64,000 nucleotides of DNA from Eretmocerus hayati (Eukaryota > Arthropoda > Insecta > Hymenoptera > Aphelinidae), in contig CM056744.1 of the NCBI GenBank assembly GCA_029851415.1, positions 86,832,907-86,896,906 of the forward strand, written 5' to 3'. Made by a program: the position numbers and the translations under genes. The notes below the pieces were generated by a model. The model made no database searches, was not told where the DNA came from, and was given only the letters and a program-made list of their open reading frames with translations. Shown in pieces: positions 34,126 to 45,952 of this stretch (its first letter is position 1; each line of letters opens with the position of its first letter).

Positions 34126-35089
34126 TGTGGGACACGACTTTGTTATTCTTCGGAATAACAAAAATATGGCTCAAGACCATAATAAGTGTCGTGTCCGAGC
34201 AGCACAGGCCCTCCTAGAATCGAGCGAGACCAAGAGAAAACCTGCATGTGGTGAATCCGTAGTGTGAGAGATGGTACATGGCAGCATGTTTTTTCTATCT
34301 AATTGCATGTAGTTGCTTTTGCCAGTTCTTAGATTTTCCTTCAAATATTCATTTAGGGACGGTTTGAAGATGTTTTTCCATTCAAAATGATGGGTTAACT
34401 ATAATGTATTGTATGCAAGTGAAATGGAGTAGATTAGTTGTCTAGAAAGTATTTTGATTAAGTTTCTGAATATCGTGGTTCAGGATCCGCAAGTAGTATT
34501 AACCTCGAATATTGTCTCTGACCTTGTCATTGGTCTCTTGTTACTTGTTGATCACCACTGAACCATCTAGAACTCCTAGAGAACTCCATTTGCCATTCTC
34601 GCAGCTCCCCAAATGTAGATGCATCATAATTACTAATGCACTCATGGCGAGGAAAATAAATTTTCAATTATGAGCAGGAGTTCCTTAGACTTTCAGAAAT
34701 GAGGTGAATTATCAATCATATTGGAATGATATCATGGATAAAAAACTATTCATGAAAGCTTTTCTACAATCAGACAATTACAGCGACATGTTCTGCATTT
34801 CTCCAAAAGACCATGGGTCAATCAAATATCTGTCAACTCAATTTTCCAAATTCTTGACGACTCATGACTACACTTAGTTTCAATTCCAAATTCTTGAATC
34901 AGGCAAGATAATTGCAGAGAACTAAGAGCACTCTAGAGGCTGTTTCATAGAATAATTGATTTCTTCTCAACAATGGTCGATGTAAGTACTTGGGGTGCGA
35001 ACTTGGATATATTTTTATGAATGTGAGTTTGCATGCTTTGATACGTTATTCCAATGTGTGAATTGAATTTACGCTGATGAATACCAATG
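34126..35089. other. No gene seen
   Basis: No frame, domain or repeat of note. Confidence 0.5.
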
Positions 35090-35510
35090 AAGATGCCTAT
35101 CTGTTTTGGAGAATCGACCTGCTTTCCAAGGAAGTTCCAGATCCATTATTGTTTTTGAGCATGAATTTTGGAATTGACGTAAAGGAAACCAAGGAGGATC
35201 TGTTTGGGAGAATCAACCTGCTTTCCAAGGGAGCTCTGTATCCATTCTTGTTCCTGAACACAAATTCTGGAATTGACGGATGGTGAATCTCAAAAAGGAT
35301 CTGTTTGGGAAAATCAACCTGCTTTCTAAGGAAGGTCTGGATACATTCTTGTTTCTGAACATGAATTTTGGAATTGATGGATGGTGAATCGAGAAGAGGA
35401 TCTGTCTGGTAGAATCAACATGCTTTCCAAGGAAGATCTGGATCCACTTTTGTTTCTGCACATGGATTTTGGAACTCACGGATGGCAAATTGCAAGGAGA
35501 TGGACCTTCT
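35090..35510 (+). repeat. Tandem repeat, 101-bp unit, about four copies
   Basis: The motif GATCTGTTTGGGAGAATCAA recurs with variants at 35197, 35298 and 35399, exactly 101 bp apart. A more diverged copy begins near 35095. The second half of the unit holds TTCTTGTTTCTGAACA and TTTTGGAATTGACGGATG. Since 101 is not a multiple of three, frames through the array change with each copy and it is not coding. Confidence 0.9.
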
Positions 35511-36485
35511 GCTCTCAATCAGGAATCCTGAATCACTGATTGGAAATTTCATTTGTGTTGAAAAATGAGTATACCCTTTTCGACAACATAAAATTTTGAA
35601 ATTATCTCGTTTTAGAGGAAATGCTCTCTTATTTCCTAACCATTCACGTTTGTGAGCGTGAATATATTGGATGCAAGGATATAAATGGTAGATCTATTGT
35701 GATTTGAAAAATCTGAATCTTCTTGAAGAGTATTTTCAGATCATTCATTTTTGTCGAGTTGGGAAGATTGAACGCTGAGATTTGCTCTTTTTGGAGGGTA
35801 AGTCAAATTTTTCACACTTGAGACTAGTTGAGACTGATCTTGTCTCAGCTTCTGAGCGCAGATTCTTACTCGAGCTACTCCACAAGTCATCCACCCGTGC
35901 GCTAACAAGTCAGTGTTGCCAACTACGAAAGAGAAGCCCATTCTAAGTGTCGCCATCTACACTTAAGATATGGGACTAGTATGAGCCCGTCTGATAACTT
36001 AAGAGAGTGCGACATCCTCTTAAAGGCTCCGTACAGTGCAAAAGGGAAGTCGACTGAGCTGGCTGTCTCAGCTGGATTCACGGTTCAGTAGAAATATCCA
36101 GGAAAATCCGAAAAAAATTCAGTTTCCTCCACTGAAAAAATGATTTAGTGAGACATCCGACCTATTAAGACTGTGATTTGATTAATATAGGTATATCTCA
36201 TCCTGATGTTGGTAAAGAATGTCACCCGATTATTTTGACTATACTTTTTGACTCACACGCGAAAATCGCCATAAGTTAGGGGTGGGACCTTATGATTAAT
36301 AATAAACGAACATCATTTGAATCGGCATCCGAATTCTATCTGCATATTTGTTGGATAGAAAATGAAACAAACTTCGGATCACGCATTTTTGGAATTTGAC
36401 AGGGAAGACAAATAGATCAGAGGTGTTCTACTTGTTCGAAATGAAGGAACAGTAAAGTATCTATGCAAAGAGTCGAATTCACATT
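35511..36485. other. No gene seen
   Basis: Short frames only. The minus-strand frame at 35956-35741 has a few splice-like signals but no recognisable content. Confidence 0.5.
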
Positions 36486-36900
36486 ATATAATATAGAAAG
36501 GGGCCTGACTCTCATCTCATGATCGACAAAAGGGCCTAACTCCCATTATATGATCGACAAAAGGGCCTAATTCCCATCATATAATCGACGAAAGGGCCTT
36601 ATTCCCATCACAAAATCGCCAAAAAGGTCGAACCATGGGATAATCGACAAAAGGGCCTAATGGATGTTAGGCCTTTCTCTCGAATACGTAAAAGGACCTA
36701 AGGGCCATAAGGCTCTTTTATCGGATACGTAAAAGGGCCTAATGGCTCTTAGGACCTTTTCCCGATCTATGAGGTTTTCAAAGTCTATGGTAAAACAAGT
36801 TTTATGGGGTGCTAGATCATGGTCCAGACTCCAGAGGTTAAAAAAAGGAAGTGTCCGGAAAAAGGGCCTAAGCGCCATTAGACCCTTATTTCATGCACCC
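36486..36900. repeat. AAGGGCCTAA minisatellite, 31-bp unit
   Basis: The motif ATCGACAAAAGGGCCTAA repeats at 36521, 36552, 36583 and 36614, spaced exactly 31 bp. It then becomes irregular, with both GGGCCTAA and its complement TTAGGCCC/TTAGGACC present to 36900. The second half therefore holds inverted copies of the motif. Confidence 0.85.
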
Positions 36901-37890
36901 CCTCAATTGTTGTGATCAGCATGACACGGCAACTATGATTAGTATGCCCCATTTTCTTTTACACAAGATCTCGCATAGTTGGACTGGCTGAACTTGCCAC
37001 GGAATTTTTTTTAAGTTCCTCAGGATGAAATATGAGTAACTGTGTCATTTTGGGCAGAATGAAATGCCTTCTTATTTTCTAGAGGAATAACATTGATCTT
37101 TCCTATCTTGGCTCTTCTCTTTATGTAAGTTGGTAAAATTGATGTCAATAAAAATTGACTCACAAAAATCCGATATCTAGCTTTGAAATTTTTTTTGCAA
37201 TTTTTTCGACATTTTGGGATTATACGGGGGGGGGGGGGTGATGTTATTTTCTGATCCAGCGCACGATTTTACATGAGAATATATCAGTCCAGTCACTAGA
37301 TCAAGGTACATTTTTTATATTGTCGGTCCAGAGTTCTAAGTGAATAGTTTTTCTGTAGAATGATGGAATCCGATAATGTAGAATAAGAAACAATCTCAGA
37401 ATGTGTTATTCAGAATCAGAATAACCAAGTTCACCACTTCCTATTCTTACATCATTGAATTCCTTTCATTTGGATCATCACTTCATAACACAATGGAATG
37501 ATCTTGCTCGAATTTTAGAAAATATAAAGAGAAATATTCTACCCAAATGCTCTGTCATCTCATAGGAGAATATATTCTCGATATTAAGTTCAATATCTCT
37601 CTTTCTCAGTGATCTGTGATCCAACCGTGGCGTTGAAAGATTTAATTACTTGTCTCCGAAGTGATTAGGAAAGTACGCGGTGCATAAGGAATGTTCAAAA
37701 GTATTTTGAATACCCTGTATCATTTTGTTACTAACCACGCATTCACTGGACAAATTTTTCCTCCTAAATGATTTACTATCCACCTCCAAACCCGGAACTT
37801 CGGGTGATATCTCAGAAACTTCAGAACTCGGAGATATTTTCAATATCAATTCAAAAACCCCATTCAGAGCATTGTTCACAACTTTGTATA
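36901..37890. other. No gene seen; contains a 13-G run
   Basis: A run of 13 consecutive G residues lies at 37226-37238. The rest is AT-rich with short frames only. Confidence 0.5.
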
Positions 37891-38050
37891 TGGATCGATC
37901 TATGACACAACGTTGTAAACAATCTTGATACAAACCATGTGGGAGCCTTGTAAATAACCTCGTTAACAACCTTGTAAACAACGTTGATTACAAAGATGTT
38001 AAAAAAGTTATTCACAACATTGTGGACGAGGTGGTTCACAAGGTTGAATA
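37891..38050. repeat. Degenerate TTGTAAACAAC repeat
   Basis: Irregular repeats of TTGTAAA(C/T)AAC and TTCACAA(C/G) run for about 150 bp with no fixed unit. They explain the overlapping frames seen here on both strands. Confidence 0.55.
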
Positions 38051-38297
38051 ATCCAGTGGGGTGCAACTCCACGCAAATGTGGAGGGACCGCATTTTCTCT
38101 CGTAACTAACAGGAATTTGTCTCATATAAGTTCACCAGAATCAGAAATCACCGCACTGAAGCACTCCAAAAATGCCCTCATTTTTCTGCCACTAAGCATT
38201 TTTTCTGAAGAATTGCGATTATTAGCTCCTTGAGGACCGATTTAAATCTGATGGGTTCTCTAACCATCCCTCATCTCCATCAAATTCATTCTCCTAC

Positions 38298-38647
38298 TTC
38301 GACTAACAAGGGGAGGACCAGACCTCCGGATCACCAATCTTTTCCAAAATTTTCTTACAGTTTTGTGCCATTTAGAATATCAAGAATCCAGAGTAACTCC
38401 GTCAAATGGGCCTTCTGTTCAAAGCTACACACAGAAAGGTTAGCATTGCCAGTATATCTATGTATATACATCACTTTTTAACATGAGCCTATAAGGGTGA
38501 TGCTAATCTCAGTGGCTGTATCTTTGAACAGGAGGCCCATGTGACGGAGTTACTCTTGCTTTTTCATATTGTGGGTAGTACCAAACTGTGAAAAGATTTT
38601 GGAAAAGATTGGTGATCCGAAGGCCTGGTCCTCCCCTTGTAAGTTGA
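38298..38647. repeat. Hairpin MITE, copy 2 of the ACAAGGGGAG family
   Basis: The ends are GACTAACAAGGGGAGGACCA and TGGTCCTCCCCTTGTAAGTT. The long arms include GGATCACCAATCTTTTCC paired with GGAAAAGATTGGTGATCC, and AGTAACTCCGTCAAATGGGC paired with GCCCATGTGACGGAGTTACT. The inner part has GGTTAGCATTGCC / GGTGATGCTAATC, as in copy 1 at 27052. It is non-coding. Confidence 0.85.
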
Positions 38648-39087
38648 ACATCACCTGAAAACCTGGGAAAACATTAGGAATTTGTGTATAATATTTTTAT
38701 TCATTTTGAAAATCCTGATAGCAAAATTGAAGGACTTTTAATTACCACCTGTTGAATGAAAAATGTACAAGAGGTGATTTTTACGATTCATAGGAATCTT
38801 CATTGCAACGTCTTGTGGTCCCCGTGACAAGTCTATGATCCAAAAACAGGGTACAGCTCATTCAAACTAAACCTCAGAAGCGCAAACAAGATAACCAGCT
38901 AAACGTTGAGTAGCTTCTTGAGTAGCACTCAATAATGTCCGGCTGCGCCCATGCAACATTTATCCGTCCAGAATTTTTACCGCATAGTGGGAGGAGCGTG
39001 CGCGCAAACAATATAATGCGTGTGTTTCAGAGCGCATAGAACCGGCGCATCGAGAAAGTAATGTCCGATCGTGTCTGATCCGTCATC
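38648..39087. other. No gene; upstream of candidate first exons
   Basis: GC content rises from about 38920. A TATAATG at 39012 and a TTCAGAG at 39026 precede the exon candidate at 39088, but their spacing is too short for a normal TATA/initiator pair. Confidence 0.35.
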
Positions 39088-39110
39088 ATGGAAGATTCCC
39101 TGAGCCTCTT
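39088..39110 (+). CDS. Possible short first exon (MEDSLSLL)
   Basis: ATG opens a frame of seven codons plus two bases, ending at a strong donor, CTT|GTAAGTTTAA, at 39111. The phase (2) does not fit exon 2 of gene 1, which needs phase 0. It would belong to another transcript or be fortuitous. No downstream partner was identified. Confidence 0.25.
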
Positions 39111-39599
39111 GTAAGTTTAATCTTTGCCAAAAGATTTATCGGTGCGCAAATACAATATGTAGATCCAGCATTTCCATACTTCCCGAAGGCGTTGACTGAT
39201 CGATTATCTCCTAGAGTCATTCAACTTTCATCAGAGGAGTCAAGATCTTCACAAGAATGTTTATAATTCATGGTCTAAATTTCCGCTGGTTTACCTTAGA
39301 ATCAAGACATCTTGATTGCCAATCTCAGCCTAAAATCAGAGTTGAAATTTCGCCATATCCTATTCCTGCCTCTCGCGTTTTTAAGAATACATCCTTCCAG
39401 CGAAATTTAATGACTAATGTGTGAGCTTGTATAGATCGAAAACTTCACCACACCCCGGTGAGTTCATACATACCTATTTTCCCAAACGAAGTTACCACTC
39501 ATTCACTCTCACTAATTACATTATCAGAGTCGCACAGTGCTCGCTGAGATGTGAGCATATATCATCAAATGCGAACGAGGGGGGAAAAAAATCTGATCG

Positions 39600-39825
39600 G
39601 TGGAAGTAGGCAACGTAAAGGAGAGCATCGAGCGTACGCGGGGCATATATAATAAGCAAGTACGAGTCGTGCCTCAGGCAGAGCTATATACTACAGCTAC
39701 TTCTGCTGAGCGACAAATGGAAATGGAAAGTCAAAATTACCCCTCTCGCATGAACATGCGTGTGTTAAAAAGAAAAATCCAAATGCCTCATAATCAGGCT
39801 CTCCTGACTGTGACAAGAAAAGTAG
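39600..39825 (+). CDS. Possible exon, unrecognised product
   Basis: An open frame rich in Met, Arg and Lys reaches a donor-like GTAG|GTAAGACTC with its G at 39826. A TATATAATAAG at about 39644 lies within it. It might be an alternative first exon in the promoter cluster ahead of gene 1, but it ends in phase 1 and so does not join exon 2 of gene 1 in frame. Confidence 0.2.
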
Positions 39826-40190
39826 GTAAGACTCGTACTATTTCGTCCTTTTTTCTTTTACCGGACTTTGAAATAAGGCTCCTTCTCTATCCAACACTTT
39901 GAAGTTTTCATTTCACTCGAATTCCACAATGCGTGCAAAGCGAGTAACCAGGCGATGACGAGCAGAAGGGGGGGGGGCTTGTATATTAGTACGAGAGAGC
40001 GTAATATAAAATGCTAGACTACTATAAGCATCCTCAGGCGTGGACATTACTTATCCAGCCGGGACGATATCGCGTGTGGTGAATGAAAGTATCTCCTACT
40101 ACTACTACTACTTGTGTATGATCTTATAGGTACTCATCACTGAGAAAGGATAATATTTAGAACGATATTTTTCACTTGGCCACCCGAGTG

Positions 40191-40228
40191 TATAAAGAAA
40201 ATCGCGAGTCCACTATGTGCTTCAGTTC
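40191..40228 (+). promoter_or_regulatory. TATA/initiator core promoter of gene 1
   Basis: TATAAA at 40192-40197 is followed by the arthropod initiator TTCAGTT, whose A at 40225 lies 33 bp after the first T of the TATA box. Both sequence and spacing match a standard focused insect promoter. The presumed leader (40225-40453) contains short upstream frames, including one of 12 codons at 40237 and one of about 16 codons at 40362. Confidence 0.65.
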
Positions 40229-40453
40229 TCGCGCGGATGCCAGACCATCAGCAAGTGCGAGAAACTTTTTATTAACTTAGGATATCTACATACATGACAA
40301 TCTGTGAATGAAATTGTCGTCACGTGTATTAAAATATAGTGCAGTTTTGAAGATATTGACAAATGAGTCTTTACGGGCTGCTGATTTCTGTGACATCGTC
40401 AGTGGCTGAGTGAAAAAAGTTTGAAAAATTGGAGGGCGTGAAAGGACGACGAG

Positions 40454-40480
40454 ATGAGGATCGACATCCTCGTGTTTCCT
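40454..40480 (+). CDS. Gene 1, exon 1 (start of signal peptide)
   Basis: ATG starts a nine-codon coding end, MRIDILVFP, closed by a consensus donor CCT|GTAAGTGC. It ends in phase 0, the phase required by exon 2 at 45953. The join gives MRIDILVFP followed by VVLFLLCWQCVSG, a well-formed signal peptide. A tiny first exon splitting the signal peptide is common in insect secretory and cuticle genes. The link across a 5.5-kb intron is inference. Alternatives are an ATG at 45927 reading directly into exon 2, or a weak donor at 45846 after an ATG at 45825. Confidence 0.45.
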
Positions 40481-41199
40481 GTAAGTGCAACGAGTTTTGG
40501 ACTTCAATCAGTGTGACAGTGATTTTGTGAATTAGCCTTTGCGATTTTGGAAGATAATATCAGTGGAAGGGAACGACCATGGTCTGCAGGCTTCTTGTGA
40601 CGTCCATCCTTGCTAAAATTCACAGTTAATTTTCCAAAATGATTCGGCATGGATTGTGCAAAATTTTGATAGATGTATTTGATAGATAGATTTTATTTTG
40701 ATCTTGTCGGGCCCAACACAGGGTTTCTTCCACAATTTTAATTTTGTAAGACCAATGAAGAGATTTTGTTGGGTGCCATGCAGCAATGATATGGACCGTA
40801 GGAAATTTAATGGGGCTCACAGCTGTAACTCACAGTCTACCATAAAAAATAGTATGGTTAACCGTATCGATAGTTGCATCGGTAAGCCCGTTGACTTTTG
40901 ATTTACAGTACACTGATTTTGATATTTTGTGGTAACGATTGATAGAAACATCAGAAAATCCTGCAAAAATCAGAAATTTTCGGAACATTTCAGAACCATC
41001 TTGACACAAGAATGGGATCTCCATTTTCGAGAAAAAAAGTTAAAATCGAAACATTTTCGACTTGTGGAGTCTGTTTTTTTCTACGGGTTTGACGCGAGTG
41101 TATGAAATGTCGACCACCGAAAGGCGTTTGCAAATGTCGGTAATCACCTTCGAAGTCAACGGGTTAAACTCTACTAAAGTTCTTACGTGGTATCACATC

Positions 41200-43400
41200 T
41201 GACATGAGTAATATCTCATTCAGCACCGTGCATAAATTTTGGATAGGTAGAGGCTCAAACATTCCAACTTGAAACAGCAATAAGTCGAGTTCTATGCGTT
41301 CTACAAGAGTTCTGGGAAAGGGACTCGAAAATCAGAGGAATGCTAAGTTTCTTGGATGATTTTCATCGAGTATTTTTGAAGGCCCGTCACGCTAGTGAAA
41401 AAGTAGATCATTTTGAAATTTTTCACTTACATGGGATCACCTGCAGTTTTGTTGCAAACAAAGATACGGTAATTCTGCAGAGAGCATCTTGTAGAACGGA
41501 AATAAATGCTATGTGTATTTTGATTATTTCTTCTATCCCCCAAGTGAGACCGCACGAGTTATATAAATACCAAAAATGATGGCATTTCACCGAAAACTGC
41601 ACAGAAAATGGTGTAAAGCCATCGATGGATTCCATTTGAAAACGACACACGGAGAATAGTGATATCTTGGATCGGTTTCTCGTGGTTTCAATTCGATTTT
41701 GAGGTCCAAAATATGAAGTTCCCACCCACTAGGAGGTCCCAACAAAATTTCGGAGATGCCTGCGGAGCTATTCCTGTTTCCTTTTTGATTCCACCGAAGC
41801 ATCGAAATCATGATCTTTTTTCACTAAATTGGAAATATTTCGAGTTTGGCTCAAGATGATGCTGCGCAATTCGCATTATTCGGAGGATCTTGAGAAAACC
41901 TATCGAAAACGACCTTGAAGATTTTCGTTTAGCTATTTCAGGCTCTGGCCAGGCAAAATCCGGAAAAACCACGCTAACTTGATCTCAAAAATCAATCTTT
42001 TTTAATTTTCCAAAAATAAGATTTATTATGTCAAATTGCACGATCTTCGCGACAAAACTAGTCCAAAGTTGTTTTTTCACTATTTCATGCAGTTTTTGGT
42101 CAATTTCCTGATTTTTCATTCTCTAACCAATCAGAAAACAGAGATTTCTGCGCATGCGCGTGGTTGACCGAATTTCAAAGTAGTTTCAATCGAAAGCTGA
42201 AAAAATTTCCTTGAAAATAACCTCTTGCGGAATTCAATTTAATCGACTGGAACTGAAGCACGTCAAGGTTATCAACGACACTGACAGCATGGATGCAGGA
42301 GAAGGTCTCAAATCTCCAGACTCTGGTTCACGATAGATAGGTCATCTCGCTCTGGCCATCCTTCTTTTCAAATCAATCTGCCGTAATTATTTCCTGGGAA
42401 TATGAAATTGACTTTTGCGAGAGGTCATTCTCCAGGAAAATTTCTCAACTTTCGAACAAAGCTACTTTGAAATTCAACCTCGCGCATGCGCAGATATCTC
42501 TGTTTTCTGATCTGCCGGAAAATGAGAAATCAGGAAATTGACCAAAAAACGCATAGGACAGTGAGAAAAAACAACTTCGGACTAGATTCATTGCAAAGAT
42601 CGTGCAATTTTGCATGAGAATTCATATTTGAGAAAAGTTTGCTTTTCGAGATTATCCGGTTAGCCTGATTTTTCCGGATTCTGCCTGATCAGAGCCCGAA
42701 ATAGCTGAACGAAAATCATCAAGGTTATTAATGATAGGTTTTTACAAGATCTTTCGAATGGTGCAAACTAGGCAGCTATATCTTGAGCCAAACTCTAGAT
42801 ATATCCAATTTAGTAAAAAAAAGATCACGACTTTGATGCTTTGGTGGAATCAAAAAGCGAAACAGAAATAGCTCTGCAGGCGTCTCCGAAATTTTTTTTT
42901 GGAACTCCTAGTGGGTTGAATTTTTATATTTTGGACCACAGAATTGAATTGAAACCTCGAGAAACCGATCCGAGATATCACTATTTTCCGTGTGTCGTTT
43001 TTAAATGGAATCCATCCATAATTATGTGTATTTTGCCAGCTCGTACGTTCTTACACACGGGACAAAAAAAATGATCAAAAAGTTGGTACTCATGGGATTT
43101 TTCCTGCTCTACGACGTGCTATTCGCAGAATTACCGTATCTTTGTTTGTATCAAATCTGCAGATGATTCAATGAAAGTGAAAATTTCGAAATTTTCTTAA
43201 TACTTTCATAAGCGTGTGCGATCTTTAAAAATATTCGATACAAATCATTCAAACCTCTAGAAAGTTAGTATTTTTCCATCCTTCAAGTCCCTTGCCCAGA
43301 ATTCTTGGACATTCGCATGAAACTTGACTTATTGCTGTTTCAAGTTGGGATATTTGAGCCTCCCCCTATCCAAAATGTTCACATTTTATATGACGAATAT
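41200..43400. mobile_element. Fold-back element of about 2.2 kb in intron 1 of gene 1
   Basis: Two arms of about 1 kb face each other with the apex near 42240-42390. Matching pairs include GCGCATGCGCGTGGTTGA / AACCTCGCGCATGCGC around the centre, GGATCGGTTTCTCG / CGAGAAACCGATCC, and TTTTGGATAGGTAGAGGCTC / GAGCCTCCCCCTATCCAAAA at the outside. Frames seen on both strands in the arms are mirror images of each other and of no recognised gene. It is probably a non-autonomous transposon or an inverted duplication. Confidence 0.8.
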
Positions 43401-45720
43401 CTCATTTTCTTCACAGGACACAGATATATCTCGTATGATTCATAAAATCCATAGCCATGGAATAGATTTTCAAGTGCTTCATAAGTACAGATTGTACTTA
43501 CATTGTCAATTATATCCAACTGCCCCCGATTTTACGCGCGAATAACCAGGTTCATAGCTCTAAAACTAAAGCAGGGTGGATCGATTCCTAATCCTCACAT
43601 GATCATTTCAATATTTCTGAAGACGCTCTTGGCCAATGATCACTTTTTTGGAGCATTCCAACAGCATTGTCTGGAGTGAGAATTCATTTGACTACATTGA
43701 TTAAACAGAATATGATCAACGATAAAGCAGCCTCCAATGCACCGAAACGATTTTTGCAAATCTGGATTTCGCTTATACTCTTCTGATCTAGCTCCCTTTA
43801 TTCATAGGAATGATGTAGGAGTCGAGTACTTTTCTTGATGATGAGGATGGAAATAATCCTTGGATCAAATGAAAATAGTGTCACGCACTATCTGAAAGCT
43901 CCCCGTTAAATGCAATATTGAGACGTGACTAATGGTGCATGTAAACTCTTAAACTATTCATTTGATACTTCAGAATACAGAAAGCTAACAGCTAAATTCA
44001 CCATTCTCTGGTAATAGATATTTTAGGGTCTCAAGTAAGGATAATGCGATATTGATTTTGGAATTTTGTTTTATTCTTTCTCAATAGTCCGAGCCAGTAT
44101 TTATACAGGTTCCTCTTTTCAGACATTATAGCCATCAAAATTATCAGCATCAAAAGGGCGATGATGAGATATCGCTTTACGTTCGAATGAAATTGAAAAA
44201 TACCGGAATGCAACGGAGTTCAGGAAATAACTTCTGGTTCATCCCTGGTTTCAACAACCAATAGGGACTCGAAGGGCTAACTTTTTGTGAAATCACTAAT
44301 GATAGATTACTACTACACTGACTATTCGATGAAACCAGTTTCAGAATGGCAGTGATTATTTGATTAAGTCGATTACAAAACTTGTAGCAGCGGTGGCGGT
44401 GGACTTGGAGCTCTCGCGTTTCAATTAGGAGGTCGTAGATTTGATACCACTTAAATTTGTTTCAAGTGCTGTTGCCCCGGTTCTGGTGATGGTGGAGAAA
44501 TGAACTTCGAACCGTGGGTCCAGTGAAGATGTAAATTCAGTTTCCTAACACTTCGCTTCAATAAGGAAGGAATACCTGAGGTTGATTCATGTTTCCTTTG
44601 AGGGAAAGAAAATACAGGATTTTCCATTCGTCAACAAGTCTGTCTAGCCCATATATTAAGGAATCAAATCAAATCCAATCAGATCTTTGAAACTGGAAAT
44701 GAATCCGAATAATTTCCATCAACTTATGCGGAGTATACCTCATATATCAAAGATAAGGATCCAATTACTTTGGAAAAAAATCAAGATCACATATTTTCCA
44801 CATAGATTTCTCAATATTTTAATCAAATCCTCTTTGTTCCATTTTCAACCACAAAAAGTCACTTCTCCGGCAGAAATGCACTTACTTCGTGTGGCAAACA
44901 GGCTGATGAAATCATAGATTGTCATAAGATCTTTGGACGTTGATGAGGATCAATTATAATTATCGCGTGGAAAGTAGAAGTCGTGTTACTTTCATAAATA
45001 ATCTGCGGAACTCTCTTCTGTTCTTGCACTCTTTTCCTTTCCCTCTTCTTCTCTAGAAATTTCTGACAATTTTTTTCATTCAGCAGTGTTGCACGTTCAA
45101 AAACTATTTTGTCTCTTTTTTGTAAAATTCCACTCTCATTGATCCCATGCAATTTCTTTGCCAGTCTGAATTACATGGTTTCTGATGCGCTGCTTCATAT
45201 AGGTTCCAATCCATGGGTATGCGCATCTGCGACGACCGTGAACTAGTGTGAAAGTCTATGAAGTTTTGGTTCCGTGCACATCCAGTCCTTATTTGTATAA
45301 TGTGCGTGTTCGCTCACATTTTACTTTTCTACTATGATTTCCACTACTCAAGCATTCCTCAACTTTCATCGAGTCTCTATTCGCAATCTCCAGGAATCAG
45401 TTTTTATAGTGTTGCTAACTGATCTTCTTCGCTACAAAATCTATGATTTGGTTCAAAAATATTCCTGTGAATACAATTATATGACCAGCAAACGTTCTCA
45501 ATATCTTCTCACAAAAATCAGAATTGAGGTTCTTTCTTCATTCACTGACATTCACCTTGAAATTCAAGGTGAGCGGAATCGGTACGATTTTGATCGCGTG
45601 TAAGCACCCAAAAAATACCCTGTGAGTCAATTGTGACTATTTTTTCGAGAAACGTTTGCACTCCTAAGCGAGATGTGGTGGATATCGAGGGGATCCCGTG
45701 ACTACTGACATCTATACTCT
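43401..45720. other. Intron 1 of gene 1 (3' part); no other gene accepted
   Basis: AT-rich sequence with short frames. The frame at 45334-45603 contains a donor-like TTCAAG|GTGAGCGG (G at 45569), but it ends in phase 1 and so cannot join exon 2 of gene 1. Confidence 0.4.
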
Positions 45721-45721
45721 T

Positions 45722-45770
45722 TTCCCATAAATATAAATCGAGTCATTACCATTTGTATGCTATTCACAGC
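45722..45770 (+). promoter_or_regulatory. Possible alternative promoter just upstream of gene 1 exon 2
   Basis: An ATAAATATAAAT box at about 45728 is followed about 35 bp later by ATTCACAGCAG, a weak initiator. A transcript starting here could use the ATG at 45927, giving MIQYDGIFQVVLFLL. That is a less typical signal peptide than the one made with exon 1. Confidence 0.3.
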
Positions 45771-45952
45771 AGAAATCTCTAGAATTGAGTAGAAAAAGTA
45801 GACAACAAATTTCTAATTTCTTTGATGCTTTCGAACTTTTTTCTAGTTATCGTATCCGCTGGGAAATACACTCTCTGTGCACTGAAAAATTGAAAGAGTT
45901 CCATAGCAGACTCCATCTCTCACAAATGATTCAATATGACGGTATTTTTCAG

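Noticed and set aside
36486..36900. Telomere repeat tract
   Set aside because: The motif is a 31-bp minisatellite with GGGCCTAA, without a run of the insect TTAGG repeat.
41340..43074. Several frames on both strands of 41.3-43.1 kb
   Set aside because: They are mirrored in the two arms of the inverted repeat and match no recognised gene.
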